The translations under genes were made by a program, and so were the position numbers. This document shows, in pieces, positions 54,853 through 63,667 of a stretch of 64,000 bases of DNA; within the stretch, counting starts at the first letter, position 1, and each line of letters opens with the position of its first letter. Location: assembly GCA_014529675.2 (NCBI GenBank), contig CP076040.1, positions 3,987,894 to 4,051,893 of the forward strand, written 5' to 3'. This DNA comes from Opitutia bacterium ISCC 52 (GTDB lineage: Bacteria > Verrucomicrobiota > Verrucomicrobiia > Opitutales > UBA2995). The notes under the pieces were generated by a model. The model was not told where the DNA came from, did not search any database, and saw only the letters and a list, made by a program, of their open reading frames with translations.

Positions 54853-55194
54853 ATGACAGACAAGCGAATCAGTAAATGGGCCCCAGAAAAGCTACTGAAA
54901 ACGGTTACCATCACTCTGATGTTTATTATAGCCGGCCCTGAAGTCTGGGTAGCCGTTGAATTTGTAACACTCATCGAACTTGTCGGGGTAATGACCTTTT
55001 GGACATCGATATGGGTAGGATTTAAGATGATGCCCATCTATAAACTATTCGATTCATGCATCCGCCTGCTGATGAAACTAGATCCTTACTTTTTTATCCC
55101 CGACAAAAACACGATTAGGCAAATGCCAAGCATGTTGGTGCATGCAGTTCCTTTCGCCGCAAGCTTTCTGATTCTTATGATGTGTGCTCCATAA
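54853..55194 (+). CDS. Small membrane protein, unknown function
   Basis: 113 residues with three probable membrane helices: about 16-37 (VTITLMFIIAGPEVWVAVEF), 38-58 (TLIELVGVMTFWTSIWVG), and 92-111 (LVHAVPFAASFLILMMC). A soluble loop lies between. No family recognised. It starts 40 bp after recD2 and may be co-transcribed with it. Confidence 0.6.
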   Translation: MTDKRISKWAPEKLLKTVTITLMFIIAGPEVWVAVEFVTLIELVGVMTFWTSIWVGFKMMPIYKLFDSCIRLLMKLDPYFFIPDKNTIRQMPSMLVHAVPFAASFLILMMCAP

Positions 55195-55236
55195 GCTTTT
55201 AATCTGTTGATCCCCCTCACTCCTTGATAATATAGC

Positions 55237-55634
55237 ATGGAAGCATTAAAAAAACCTCAAGCTAGTCTCACTATTCCTCGGAGGTCTAGTAGGTGGATTT
55301 GGCTTTCTTTTCGTTGGCCTGAAGTCACCGAAAACAATTGACGAGTTGAAGACCTTTGAAAAGCAGCTTTCGACTATTTACATCAGCTTCGCAAATTTCG
55401 ATCGGGATGTACGAGATTCAAAAGCTTAAAGAGGGGGAAGAAAAAACCTGGCGGTATACATCACTTGATTCCTGTCGCATCCACATTCCCGATTCGAACG
55501 CGAAGTTCTTAAAACTTCACCTTATTGGAAAGAATCTAGAGACATTAGCTATTCTGGGAATGCCAAGAAAGATCGATATCGAGGAGCTCTCTCTTCATCT
55601 CAGAACAAGCGATGTGCAACTAAAAGTAGACTGA
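55237..55634 (+). pseudogene. Membrane-anchored hypothetical protein with two frameshifts
   Basis: From ATG 55237 the frame breaks in a run of seven A (55248-55254). Shortening that run by one A gives MEALKNLKLVSLFLGGLVGG followed by FGFLFVGLKSPKTIDELKTFEKQ, a plausible membrane anchor plus helix. That frame stops at TAA near 55425, where a second one-base shift leads into KLKEGEEKTWRYTSLDSCRI and on to the TGA at 55634. Together they would make a protein of about 130 residues. Two shifts in one short gene suggest decay, though a homopolymer sequencing error could explain the first. Confidence 0.65.
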
Positions 55635-55635
55635 T

Positions 55636-57186
55636 TCAATTCCAGGACTCGGCGATGACTTTTTGGAGATCGGGAAATGGTTCGTCGCTGTCAGCGTATT
55701 GTTCTTTGAGCCGCTTGAGCTCGTGTTTCAGCTCTTTTGTGACGGATTGATATCTGGACTGCCCATAGACGTTGTTCACTTCCTCGGGATCGTTCTTTAA
55801 GTCATAAAGCTCCCAGCCGGCCGGTGTTTGCTCATGGTCCGCACCGGTTGCTCCAAGCCCAAGTCCGTAATAAAAGATCAATTTGAAACGATCGGTGCGG
55901 ACTCCGAAGTGGCCGGGAATATGGTGGCCCCTCAAGTGCATCCAATAGCGGTAATAAACCGACTCACGCCAACCCGCAGGAGCCTTACCTGTCTCAAGGA
56001 TTTTGAAGAAGCTTTCACCCTGCATTGCGTTGGGAATGGGTAGCCCGACAAACTCAAGCAAAGTGGGAGCGAAATCGATATTGGCACACAGTACGTCTGT
56101 GGAACTTCCTGCTTGAATGCGACCAGGAAGTCGAGCGATGAACGGCATCCGAAAAGCCTCCTCGAAAATCCATCGCTTATCAAAGTAATCATGCTCCCCC
56201 AAGAACATGCCTTGGTCGGAAGTATAAACGACCAGAGTGTTTTCGGTGAGTCCCTGCTCGTCCAAATAATCGAGCACCCGCCCCACATTCTCATCCACTG
56301 CCTTCACACAACGCAGGTAGTCCTTGAGGTACTTTTGGTAAGCAGCCTTCGTTTGCTCCTTCTCCGACAAGCCTGTCATGTCGATCTGCGTGGTTGGCCA
56401 ACGATCGGAGCTGACATCGTCGATCATGTTTCGGCGATCAGCCAGGCGATGCGAAATGGATGTCCCGTAGTTACGGCTCGCCTCGGAACGGTGACTATAG
56501 TCTTCCCACAGGCTATCGGGTTCCGGAATTTCGACGTCTTCCAGAAATCTCAAATGCCGCTTGGCTGGCTCCCACTTTCCATGAGGAGCTTTGTGATGCA
56601 GAAAGAGCGCAAAGGGTTTGTTCGCTGGCCGCTCGTCCAACCACTCCATTGCATAATCAGTGACTAGGTCGGTGTAGTAGCCATGGACTTTTTTGCCGCT
56701 TCCCCTGGTTTGGTATGGAGTTCCGATTTCGATAAAAGTAGGGTCATGATACTTCCCCTGACCTAGGCCCACCTTCCAATAATCAAATCCAAAGGGTTCC
56801 GTCTTTAAATGCCACTTGCCAATCAGTGCAGTTTCATAACCTCCGTTTTGTAAGAGCTCGGCCACATTGACCGCATCGGGAGGAATAGGATCAGCAAGTG
56901 TTTTGACTCCATTGATGTGACCGTATTGACCAGTTAGAATGCTTGCGCGGCTGGGCGTGCAGATCGCATTGACACAGTAGGTGCGATCCATCCGCATTCC
57001 CTCTTTTGCCAATCGATCAATATGGGGTGTTTTAAAAACAGAGGTCAGATGACTCCCATAAGCACTGATGGCATTGGTCGCATGATCATCCGACATGATG
57101 TACACGATATTGAGTGGTTGCGACTGAACCGCAGCGGCCAAGCCGAGCCATGTCGCACAAAGTAGAAGGAGCGTTTTATAATTCAT
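55636..57186 (-). CDS. S1-family sulfatase (secreted)
   Basis: 516 residues from ATG 57186, chosen for the signal peptide (MNYKTLLLLCATWLGLAAA); an upstream in-frame start at 57234 would place 16 residues before it. Metal site NIVYIMSDDHATNAISAYG, formylglycine motif CTPSRASILTG, GKWHLK, TSDQGMFLGEHDYFDKR and the LYDLKNDPEEVNNV block near the C-terminus. Family S1 enzyme probably desulfating an extracellular algal or animal glycan. The stop is 2 bp from the decayed small membrane gene. Confidence 0.95.
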   Translation of the reverse strand: MNYKTLLLLCATWLGLAAAVQSQPLNIVYIMSDDHATNAISAYGSHLTSVFKTPHIDRLAKEGMRMDRTYCVNAICTPSRASILTGQYGHINGVKTLADPIPPDAVNVAELLQNGGYETALIGKWHLKTEPFGFDYWKVGLGQGKYHDPTFIEIGTPYQTRGSGKKVHGYYTDLVTDYAMEWLDERPANKPFALFLHHKAPHGKWEPAKRHLRFLEDVEIPEPDSLWEDYSHRSEASRNYGTSISHRLADRRNMIDDVSSDRWPTTQIDMTGLSEKEQTKAAYQKYLKDYLRCVKAVDENVGRVLDYLDEQGLTENTLVVYTSDQGMFLGEHDYFDKRWIFEEAFRMPFIARLPGRIQAGSSTDVLCANIDFAPTLLEFVGLPIPNAMQGESFFKILETGKAPAGWRESVYYRYWMHLRGHHIPGHFGVRTDRFKLIFYYGLGLGATGADHEQTPAGWELYDLKNDPEEVNNVYGQSRYQSVTKELKHELKRLKEQYADSDEPFPDLQKVIAESWN

Positions 57187-57289
57187 AGGGTGCCTCTCAG
57201 TAAGCCTGCATAGAATGAACAATAGCAACTGCAAACCGGCTTGCTCGTTGGTCCATCCTCCCCCAGCCTACTTCTCTCATCTCAACTCT

Positions 57290-57889
57290 ATGCAATTTTC
57301 TAACCAACAAATCGTCGAGCGACTCCTGTCTGTCATTGAGAACGACATTGTGCCTCTGACCCGGGACGGAGTATCCAAAGGAAACAAGATCTTTGGTGGC
57401 GCCATATTGCTGAAGAAAGATCTCTCGCTTGTTCTGGCTGGCACCAACAACGAGACTGCCAATCCGCTCTATCATGGAGAGATCCACACGATGGAGCTGC
57501 TCTATCAAATGCCGAAAGAAGAGCGCCCGGATCCGAAAGATTGTATTTTCTTTGCTACTCATGAGCCCTGCACGCTGTGCCTGTCGGCCATCACTTGGGG
57601 AGGCTATGACAATTTCTACTACCTCTTCAGTCACGAGGATTCACGGGATGATTTCCACATCGGTCATGATCTACGAATTCTCAAAGAAGTCTTCCGTCTA
57701 GATCCAGGTGGCTACGCTCGCCAAAACGATTACTGGACGGCCTACCGCATCGCGAACCTGATTGCTGATTTCGGAGAAACGCAACAAGATGGCTTCAACC
57801 AACGCATCGAAGGCTTGAAGAAAACCTATGCGGATCTTTCGGATGTATATCAGGCCAGAAAGGAAGACTCCGATATCCCTTTGAAATAA
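57290..57889 (+). CDS. Cytidine/deoxycytidylate deaminase-like protein
   Basis: 199 residues from ATG 57290 (a longer in-frame start at 57215 gives an unlikely proline-rich tail). The zinc motifs are HGEIHTMEL (His and catalytic Glu) and THEPCTLC (PCxxC), as in nucleoside and guanine deaminases. The C-terminal part (about 130-199) is a helical extension not present in the short families. Probable substrate a nucleobase or nucleoside derivative. It is divergent from the sulfatase and 21 bp ahead of the VOC remnant. Confidence 0.85.
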   Translation: MQFSNQQIVERLLSVIENDIVPLTRDGVSKGNKIFGGAILLKKDLSLVLAGTNNETANPLYHGEIHTMELLYQMPKEERPDPKDCIFFATHEPCTLCLSAITWGGYDNFYYLFSHEDSRDDFHIGHDLRILKEVFRLDPGGYARQNDYWTAYRIANLIADFGETQQDGFNQRIEGLKKTYADLSDVYQARKEDSDIPLK

Positions 57890-57910
57890 AATACCCAATC
57901 ATAGCGACTC

Positions 57911-58290
57911 ATGGCAAAAGCACTCGGTATCGGCGGCATATTTTTCAAAACAGAAGACCCGGCAGGATTGGCAGCCTGGTATCGCAAGTGGTTATCCTTT
58001 CCTGGAAGCGACGGCGACTATGTACCCTTCCCTCCTTCAGGCATTCCGGAGGGAGGATTTACGCTCTGGTCTCCCTTTGCGAAAGACAGTGAGTACTTTG
58101 GTATTCCCGATCAGACCTTTATGATCAACATCATGGTCGACGATCTGGATGAGGCGCTTAAACAAGTAGTCGAAGGCGGTGCACAAGCGGAAGAGAAAAC
58201 GGAGGACTATCCTTACGGGAGATTCGGATGGTTTATCGATCCAGCTGGAAATCGTTCGAACTCTGGCAGGCACCCACTTCTAACGAATAA
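57911..58290 (+). pseudogene. VOC/glyoxalase-fold protein with a 3'-end frameshift
   Basis: A typical single-domain VOC protein: GIGGIFFKTEDPAGLAAWY, FMINIMVDDLDEALKQV, YPYGRFGWFIDPAGNR. Members end ...GNR(I/V)ELWQ.P.... Here after GNR the frame reads SNSGRHP, but shifting by one base gives ELWQAPTSNE and a TAA at 58288-58290, exactly the family ending. A one-base deletion near 58256 is the simplest explanation. In the current frame the ribosome reads on into the lipoprotein gene, producing an apparent 379-residue fusion. Confidence 0.85.
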
Positions 58291-58291
58291 G

Positions 58292-59050
58292 ATGCGCAGA
58301 ACCATTCAGAACCACTTGCAACGACTCTCCCTGAGTCTGGTTTTGGGGTTCACCCTACTAGGGTTCGCTTGCTCAAAAAAGCCTACCTCGGTGACAGAGC
58401 TGTTTCCTGAAGTAGCATACGATGAACGCGCGCAGGCTAAGCAGTTCGCAATCAAAGCGACTGGCTCCAACCCGATGATCGACGATCTGGAAGACGGCGA
58501 CCTCAACGGAATCAAAGCCGACGGTCGCAATTGGAGCTGGGCTCAATTCGACGACATGACCGATGGCATCCAGTATCTCACCATCGACCAGGAAAAGGAA
58601 GGTTCACGCCAAGGAAGCGTTCTCTATGTCAAAGGTGGCGGCTGGCAAAAGACAGGAGCAGGCGTCAGCGCCAATCTTGTCTACAAAACAACTCCCCGCA
58701 AGTATGGCTACTATGACGCCTCGGTTTTCTCAGGCATAGAGTTTTGGATCAAAGCCAAAGGCTTAAAACAACTCACCGTCTCAATTGGCACTCCGAAAAC
58801 GACCTCTATCGATGATGGCGGAATTCGCCTCAACTCACCAACCGGTCATTTTGTACACCTCGTCTCCGCATCTGGAGAATGGGCTCAAGTTCGAATTCCA
58901 TTTAGCGATTTTCGATTAAGTAACGGCAAGCAAACCTTGGCGTCAGATCCAAGCAGAATCAAAGGCATCCACTTTGGATTCAACACCACTACCGATTACG
59001 AGGCTTGGATTGATGACATCTCATTCTTCAAAGAAACAGGTAAAGATTAA
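58292..59050 (+). CDS. Lipoprotein with CBM11/CIA30-like jelly-roll domain
   Basis: 252 residues from ATG 58292, one base after the corrected VOC stop. Signal sequence with a cysteine at residue 27 (LGFACSKK), then a galactose-binding jelly roll: MIDDLEDGDLNGIKADGRNW, FSGIEFWIKAKG, WAQVRIPFSDFRL and a closing AWIDDISFF. This is the pattern of CBM11/CIA30-type domains, which bind glycans or act as chaperones. Located next to sulfatases and other exported lectin-fold proteins. It is in frame with the broken VOC gene, so annotation pipelines may fuse them. Confidence 0.85.
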   Translation: MRRTIQNHLQRLSLSLVLGFTLLGFACSKKPTSVTELFPEVAYDERAQAKQFAIKATGSNPMIDDLEDGDLNGIKADGRNWSWAQFDDMTDGIQYLTIDQEKEGSRQGSVLYVKGGGWQKTGAGVSANLVYKTTPRKYGYYDASVFSGIEFWIKAKGLKQLTVSIGTPKTTSIDDGGIRLNSPTGHFVHLVSASGEWAQVRIPFSDFRLSNGKQTLASDPSRIKGIHFGFNTTTDYEAWIDDISFFKETGKD

Positions 59051-59130
59051 GTCGTCCAAGAGATAAAACTGGGGCTTCAAGACGCATCGCAATCAGCCTT
59101 GCAAATGCTTTTAGCAAAGAGATGAATTAA

Positions 59131-59457
59131 TATTCAGACTTCATCCGACATCTATATTCTAACCCAGAAACCATTTCTGAAGATCCCAATTTACGGTTTC
59201 ATAGCCAACCTTGCTACCATTGGCTGACCATAGATGATAAACTCAACATCGATTTCGTCGGACGCTTTGAGCAACTTCAATCTGACTATGAAATCATTTG
59301 TGGAAAACTCGGCCTTCCAAAGTCGATGCTCCCAGTCATTAGAAAACGAGACAGGGCGCCCTACTCTAGTTTCTACAACGAAGAGACGCAACAGATCGTA
59401 GCAGATCGCAACCGAGTGGATATTGAACAATTCTCCTATGAATTTGAACACGATTAA
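59131..59457 (+). pseudogene. Sulfotransferase, C-terminal remnant
   Basis: The open frame (stop upstream at 59128) reads DFIRHLYSNPETISEDPNLR, then LNIDFVGRFEQLQSDY, CGKLGLPKSMLPVI and ends AYSSFYNEET..IVADRNRVDIEQFSYEFEHD, a classic C-terminal half of carbohydrate sulfotransferases (family 2 type; VGRFE is the 3' phosphate-binding-end landmark). The N-terminal PAPS-binding loop, about 120 residues, is missing and there is no start codon at the break. It lies 16 bp upstream of the fucosyltransferase-like gene, so a sulfated surface glycan locus is implied. Confidence 0.75.
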
Positions 59458-59472
59458 CCGTTGAAGGAAACT

Positions 59473-60531
59473 ATGCCTATCCATTGGCTTCAAAATACCC
59501 TCAAGGCACGCCCCATTACCAGGAGGCTTTACTGCGCATTGCGAGACTGGAAGTTTAAAGTCTCCGACAGTCTTAAACTCAAAAAACTCGAGCGCCAATT
59601 CAGAGGTCACGAACTTCTGGTCGTAAAGTCCAGAGACTGCGGTTTCTTTTCCAATTTTTTTCAGGCAGTGGGAGGCATCCACCTCGCCCGGAAGAACAAT
59701 CAACGGGTTGTGTTTCAGTTTGACAATGGACCTTACTTAGATCCGGAACGGCCTGAGGAGTCGTGGTGGTCCTACTATTTTCAACCCTCCAATCCCTCCA
59801 CCTGGATTACAAACTTAGATAGCAGCTCTGAACAATCGGTTTATATAGTCGATGAAAAGGAGGACCTCAATCAAATGTCCAGAATGGGAGCCCGTTTTGA
59901 AAGACATGCGGCTCATCAAATCTTATCCGAATTCGTTCTCCAAAAAGCAGTGGCCGACGCAGTCCAGGCATTTAAGGAAACCCACCTTAGGAACCACTTT
60001 ACAATCGGCCTTCATTACCGAGGAACGGACAAAGTCGAAGATGGATTGGAAGCCAACCGAGTGGGCTACAGTATGATTGATGAAACCCTCAATGCCATAT
60101 CCGCTCAGGATATACCCTTTCGTCTATTTGTGGCTACCGATGAAGATCCCTTGATTCACCACTTGGATGGCAGAGAAACCTTCGAACTAGTCTACACCAA
60201 CAGCCTGAGAAGCAGTAGCAACGAACCAGTCCATCTCAGCGCAAACCGACGATCCAAATATCAGCTTGGTTTCGATGCGTTGCTCGACGCCCTCTTACTC
60301 TCGCAGTGCGATTTCCTGCTCCGCACGGAGTCCAATTTATCCAAGTCCTGTAGGTTTTTCAACCCCACTCAGGAAAACATCAACCTGTCTACAGAATTCG
60401 CCTATTCGACTCCCGACTGGACCAAGCCAAAGACCCCAAACATAAAACGCATTCTCGGAAAAGTCGTCTCTGCCTATCAGCGCAAACAAGCTTTATCTAA
60501 AGAAGGAGTCGCGGGATCAGACTCTACTTAA
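59473..60531 (+). CDS. O-fucosyltransferase-like (NodZ/GT23-type) glycosyltransferase
   Basis: 352 residues from ATG 59473, preceded by AAGGAAA, a good ribosome binding site; an in-frame TTG at 59461 is less likely. The signature is IGLHYRGTDKVE, the HxRxxD-type GDP-fucose-binding block of the NodZ/FUT8/O-FucT superfamily, and YQLGFDALLDALLLSQCDFLLRTESNLS is the second conserved block. The protein is soluble with a basic C-terminus. It probably attaches fucose to a surface glycan or protein. Placed next to a sulfotransferase remnant. It overlaps the end of the opposing lectin-fold gene by 8 bp. Confidence 0.82.
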   Translation: MPIHWLQNTLKARPITRRLYCALRDWKFKVSDSLKLKKLERQFRGHELLVVKSRDCGFFSNFFQAVGGIHLARKNNQRVVFQFDNGPYLDPERPEESWWSYYFQPSNPSTWITNLDSSSEQSVYIVDEKEDLNQMSRMGARFERHAAHQILSEFVLQKAVADAVQAFKETHLRNHFTIGLHYRGTDKVEDGLEANRVGYSMIDETLNAISAQDIPFRLFVATDEDPLIHHLDGRETFELVYTNSLRSSSNEPVHLSANRRSKYQLGFDALLDALLLSQCDFLLRTESNLSKSCRFFNPTQENINLSTEFAYSTPDWTKPKTPNIKRILGKVVSAYQRKQALSKEGVAGSDST

Positions 60532-61297
60532 AAAACACTTGCTTGCTGGTGTTCGAATCCGGTGCCCAAATCTTGATATTGTCCACATGCCCGATGTCAT
60601 CGAAGGACCCAAAACCAATGAAGCCCTCCTCGAATGGCACGTCATCGGCGATCATGATAGGCGTCAGCATGTCCTCAAAGTATAGAGCGACCGTGCCCTT
60701 TTCTACATCCCGAACCAGGCGGATCTTCTTCCACTCCTCTATCCCCCAATCGACTCCGATCGTGCGAAAGTCAGTAATGGGTGTACGAGGTGATTCATTC
60801 ACGACAAAGACATTGTGAGCATTGTTATCACCATGCTTGGCAACATGGATGTACATGTAGTGAGCCGGATCTTGGAATCCGAAGAAAAAACAATGATCTC
60901 GATGCGCATACCCCGGGGCCTCATCGGCATTTTCATATTCTTTCATGTACTCCTTGATCGGAGTTCCCTTGACCCCACTTTGCTGAATATCCACCTCCAT
61001 GACAAAACTTCCGAAAGTCTTTCCTTTGATGAGCGCGATATTGTACGGTGAGCGGTGCGGGGGTTCATACTCGCTCTTCCCTTCGAGCGAGAGCACCTGG
61101 CTGCCTTGCACTTTTTCCAAGGCCCAAGCAGATGAATCTGTGATCATGAATTCCTTGAAAGACGACTTTTTGTCGAAGGACTGCTCATACTGAAGCGTAT
61201 ACCCTGCTGGCAAATCCGCAGGCTTGGCCATTGAGAGACTCAACAATGTGAAAAAAAGAGCTATAGAGGCAAGAAGTCGAATAATGGATATCTTCAT
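60524..61297 (-). CDS. Secreted concanavalin-like (DUF1080-type) protein
   Basis: 257 residues. Signal peptide (MKISIIRLLASIALFFTLLSLSMA), then a jelly-roll of the LamG/DUF1080 type: GSFVMEVDIQQSG, HRDHCFFFGFQD, PAHYMYIHVAKHGDN, NVFVVNESP, and KKIRLVRDVEKGTVALYFED. Sugar-binding or 3-keto-disaccharide hydrolase-like activity is likely, with secreted location. Stands between an opposite-strand fucosyltransferase and a similar lectin-fold gene at 61369 which diverges from it. Substrate unknown. Confidence 0.82.
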   Translation of the reverse strand: MKISIIRLLASIALFFTLLSLSMAKPADLPAGYTLQYEQSFDKKSSFKEFMITDSSAWALEKVQGSQVLSLEGKSEYEPPHRSPYNIALIKGKTFGSFVMEVDIQQSGVKGTPIKEYMKEYENADEAPGYAHRDHCFFFGFQDPAHYMYIHVAKHGDNNAHNVFVVNESPRTPITDFRTIGVDWGIEEWKKIRLVRDVEKGTVALYFEDMLTPIMIADDVPFEEGFIGFGSFDDIGHVDNIKIWAPDSNTSKQVFFK

Positions 61298-61368
61298 AAC
61301 AATAGAGTTCGAAGCCTAGGAATCAGATTCGAACATTGGCAATCGATTAACCGAATGCTTGCCAGAAT

Positions 61369-62079
61369 ATGAAACAAAAGCGACAAACAGCTATGCCTTT
61401 CTCTTTAAACCTAAGAACAATCCTGACCTGTTTGCTGATTTCGTCGATGAGTAGCCTGGCTGGATCACCAGCAAAAAAGGGAAAGTTGATTCTATCGAAC
61501 CCCTTTGAAGGATCCCTGGAACGTCACGAGACCGTTGAGCTGAGCAACGGTTGGTCCCGGCGCGTTAGCTTCGGCATTTGGAACTTAGAGAAGGATGGCT
61601 CATTGACGGTGGAAAATGTTCCAGAACATGGCCATGGCCCAGTCCTCACTTTTATTGCCCCTATTCACGATATTATTATTGAGTGTGAATTCCAGATACC
61701 GGAGACTCCAGAAAAAGACCGACACTTTCGCATCTTCATCGACGAAGATGGCTACCGGGGACACAACATTCAATCCACGGCCAATGTCAGCTCCGTCTTT
61801 CGACCTGTAGGATTAACCTTACAACATCTTCGCAAGAATGATGACAAGGGTACACTGACAGATGCCGATTTCGGACCATTGAATTTAGACCTTCAACCAA
61901 ACACATGGTACAAAATGCGACTGGAAGTCATGGGAGACCAGGCGAGAACCAACGTCGCTGGCAAGACAATCACAGCAACCCATCCTAACCTCACCGTTGT
62001 GAAAAATAAAATTGGGTTGAATCCCGGCATGGCTGGTGGCCGAATTCGTAACTTCAAAGCTTGGTCCGTAAAAAACTAG
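61369..62079 (+). CDS. Secreted lectin-fold (DUF1080-like) protein
   Basis: 236 residues. The first 30 residues include a signal peptide after a basic start (RTILTCLLISSMSSLAGS). A jelly-roll follows: LSNGWSRRVSFGIWNLEKDGSLTVENV, DIIIECEFQIPETPEKDRHFRIFI, NTWYKMRLEVMGDQARTNVAGK and GRIRNFKAWSVKN at the end. It resembles the protein encoded at 60524 in design but not closely in sequence. The stop lies 17 bp before the next sulfatase, so co-transcription is probable. Confidence 0.8.
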   Translation: MKQKRQTAMPFSLNLRTILTCLLISSMSSLAGSPAKKGKLILSNPFEGSLERHETVELSNGWSRRVSFGIWNLEKDGSLTVENVPEHGHGPVLTFIAPIHDIIIECEFQIPETPEKDRHFRIFIDEDGYRGHNIQSTANVSSVFRPVGLTLQHLRKNDDKGTLTDADFGPLNLDLQPNTWYKMRLEVMGDQARTNVAGKTITATHPNLTVVKNKIGLNPGMAGGRIRNFKAWSVKN

Positions 62080-62096
62080 GACATAGATACTTTCAT

Positions 62097-63626
62097 ATGA
62101 GGAAATTGAGACATCGACTATTACTAATTGCCCATTGTTTGATTGCCGCAACTGGTATCCATGGGGCAGAACAACCCAACGTAATACTCATAGTAGCCGA
62201 CGACATCGGCTTTGCTGACTTGGGCAGCTATGGATCTGAAATCCAAACTCCTAACCTCGACAAACTCGCCTACGGAGGGCTGCGATTCACAAATTTCTAC
62301 AATATGTCCAAGTGTGAGACGACTCGCAGTGCACTCCACACGGGTCGCTTTTTGGAGGGGAAGAATATCCAAAACGCAGTCCCATTTTCCACGCTCATGG
62401 CGGACGCCGGCTATTACACCGCTATGGTCGGGAAGGAGCACTTTCGGACTTGGGTGCCTGCTCGCTGTTTTGCTGTTAATGCCTTCGAAGACTCATTCGT
62501 TTTCTGGAAGATTAATTCCTTCTTTGTTCGGCCTGAAACCGGAAAGTTCGAGTATCCGTTCAGACTAAACGGTATTCCCATTGCCCCTGAAGATATGGAT
62601 GTTCGTCAACAGCCGCTCTTCAAAACCGATGTCATGACTAACTACGCTTTGAGTTTCATCGATAAAGCTTACGACCAAAAGAAACCGTTCCTTTTATATC
62701 TACCCTACCACGTTGCTCACTATCCACTACAGGCACGCCCAGAAGACATCGCCAAATACCGAGGCAAGTATAAGGTTGGTTGGGACCAAATTCGCGAACA
62801 ACGATTTCAACGCCAAAAGGAACTCGGAGTTATTCCCCCAGATGCAACGCTCAGCCCGCCAGAAGGAAACATTAACAAGTTTCGCGGACCCTACCGGGAC
62901 AATATCTACAAGTACCGTCCCTGGGACACGCTCGACGAAGCAGAACAGGACGAGCTCGACTTGGAACAAGCCGTTTTTGCTGCCATGATCGATCGCATGG
63001 ACCAAAACATAGGTCGCATTCTTGATAAACTGGATGACCTCAAACAACGGGACAATACACTCATCATGTTCTTCACCGACAATGGTTCCTGTCCCTATGA
63101 TTCAAATGCCGATTTTAGCATCCCTCCGGGTCCGGCCGAAGGCTATCGCACGTTGTCCGCCGCGTGGGCCCTGGTTGGCGACACGCCCTTTCGTTATTAT
63201 AAACAATACGGCCACGAAGGTGGAGCCCACACTCACTTCATCGCCAATTGGCCTGACACCATTGAACCCGGACTCAACCATAACGTCGCCCATCTGACTG
63301 ACATTTATCCTACAATGCTGGAGCTCGCCGGTACCGAATACCCGGACTCATTCGAAGACAACCCTACTCCAATACTCGATGGAGAATCGTTGATACCTCT
63401 TTTCCAAGGAGAATCCAGGGAGGAACCTGACATCATCATTTCCGGCTTTGGTGACCTATTTCGAATGGTTCGCGTAGGCGATTGGAAGATCGTCAAAGCT
63501 AATGGAGAGGCCTGGGAACTTTATAACCTGAAGGACGATCCCACAGAGTTAAATAACCTGGCCGCCACACAACCTGCAAAGCTCTTGGAACTCGTTAAGG
63601 CCTACGAAGACTACAGGGAGAAGTAA
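62097..63626 (+). CDS. S1-family sulfatase with atypical CETTR motif (secreted)
   Basis: 509 residues from ATG 62097, which starts the signal peptide (MRKLRHRLLLIAHCLIAATGIHG); a frame start at 62061 overlaps the previous gene. Metal site NVILIVADDIGFADLGSYG, the formylglycine site is CETTRSALHTGR, so the usual Pro/Ala after the first residue is Thr. VGKEHFR, FFTDNGSCPYDSN and ELYNLKDDPTELNNLAAT complete the fold. The C-x-P/A-x-R rule for formylglycine formation is broken, so activation by the normal maturase is uncertain. Probably co-transcribed with the lectin-fold gene upstream. Confidence 0.9.
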   Translation: MRKLRHRLLLIAHCLIAATGIHGAEQPNVILIVADDIGFADLGSYGSEIQTPNLDKLAYGGLRFTNFYNMSKCETTRSALHTGRFLEGKNIQNAVPFSTLMADAGYYTAMVGKEHFRTWVPARCFAVNAFEDSFVFWKINSFFVRPETGKFEYPFRLNGIPIAPEDMDVRQQPLFKTDVMTNYALSFIDKAYDQKKPFLLYLPYHVAHYPLQARPEDIAKYRGKYKVGWDQIREQRFQRQKELGVIPPDATLSPPEGNINKFRGPYRDNIYKYRPWDTLDEAEQDELDLEQAVFAAMIDRMDQNIGRILDKLDDLKQRDNTLIMFFTDNGSCPYDSNADFSIPPGPAEGYRTLSAAWALVGDTPFRYYKQYGHEGGAHTHFIANWPDTIEPGLNHNVAHLTDIYPTMLELAGTEYPDSFEDNPTPILDGESLIPLFQGESREEPDIIISGFGDLFRMVRVGDWKIVKANGEAWELYNLKDDPTELNNLAATQPAKLLELVKAYEDYREK

Positions 63627-63667
63627 TCTCGGCTTACCAAACTTCCCCGACCAAGGAGTGGATTCCC

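Noticed and set aside
57911-59050. A genuine VOC-lipoprotein fusion of 379 residues
   Set aside because: The second part has its own start codon, signal sequence and lipobox, and the family ending of the VOC domain is present one frame away.
59191-59703. A 170-residue minus-strand frame across the sulfotransferase remnant
   Set aside because: It is antisense to sequence with clear sulfotransferase and fucosyltransferase-like motifs, and has no family features of its own.
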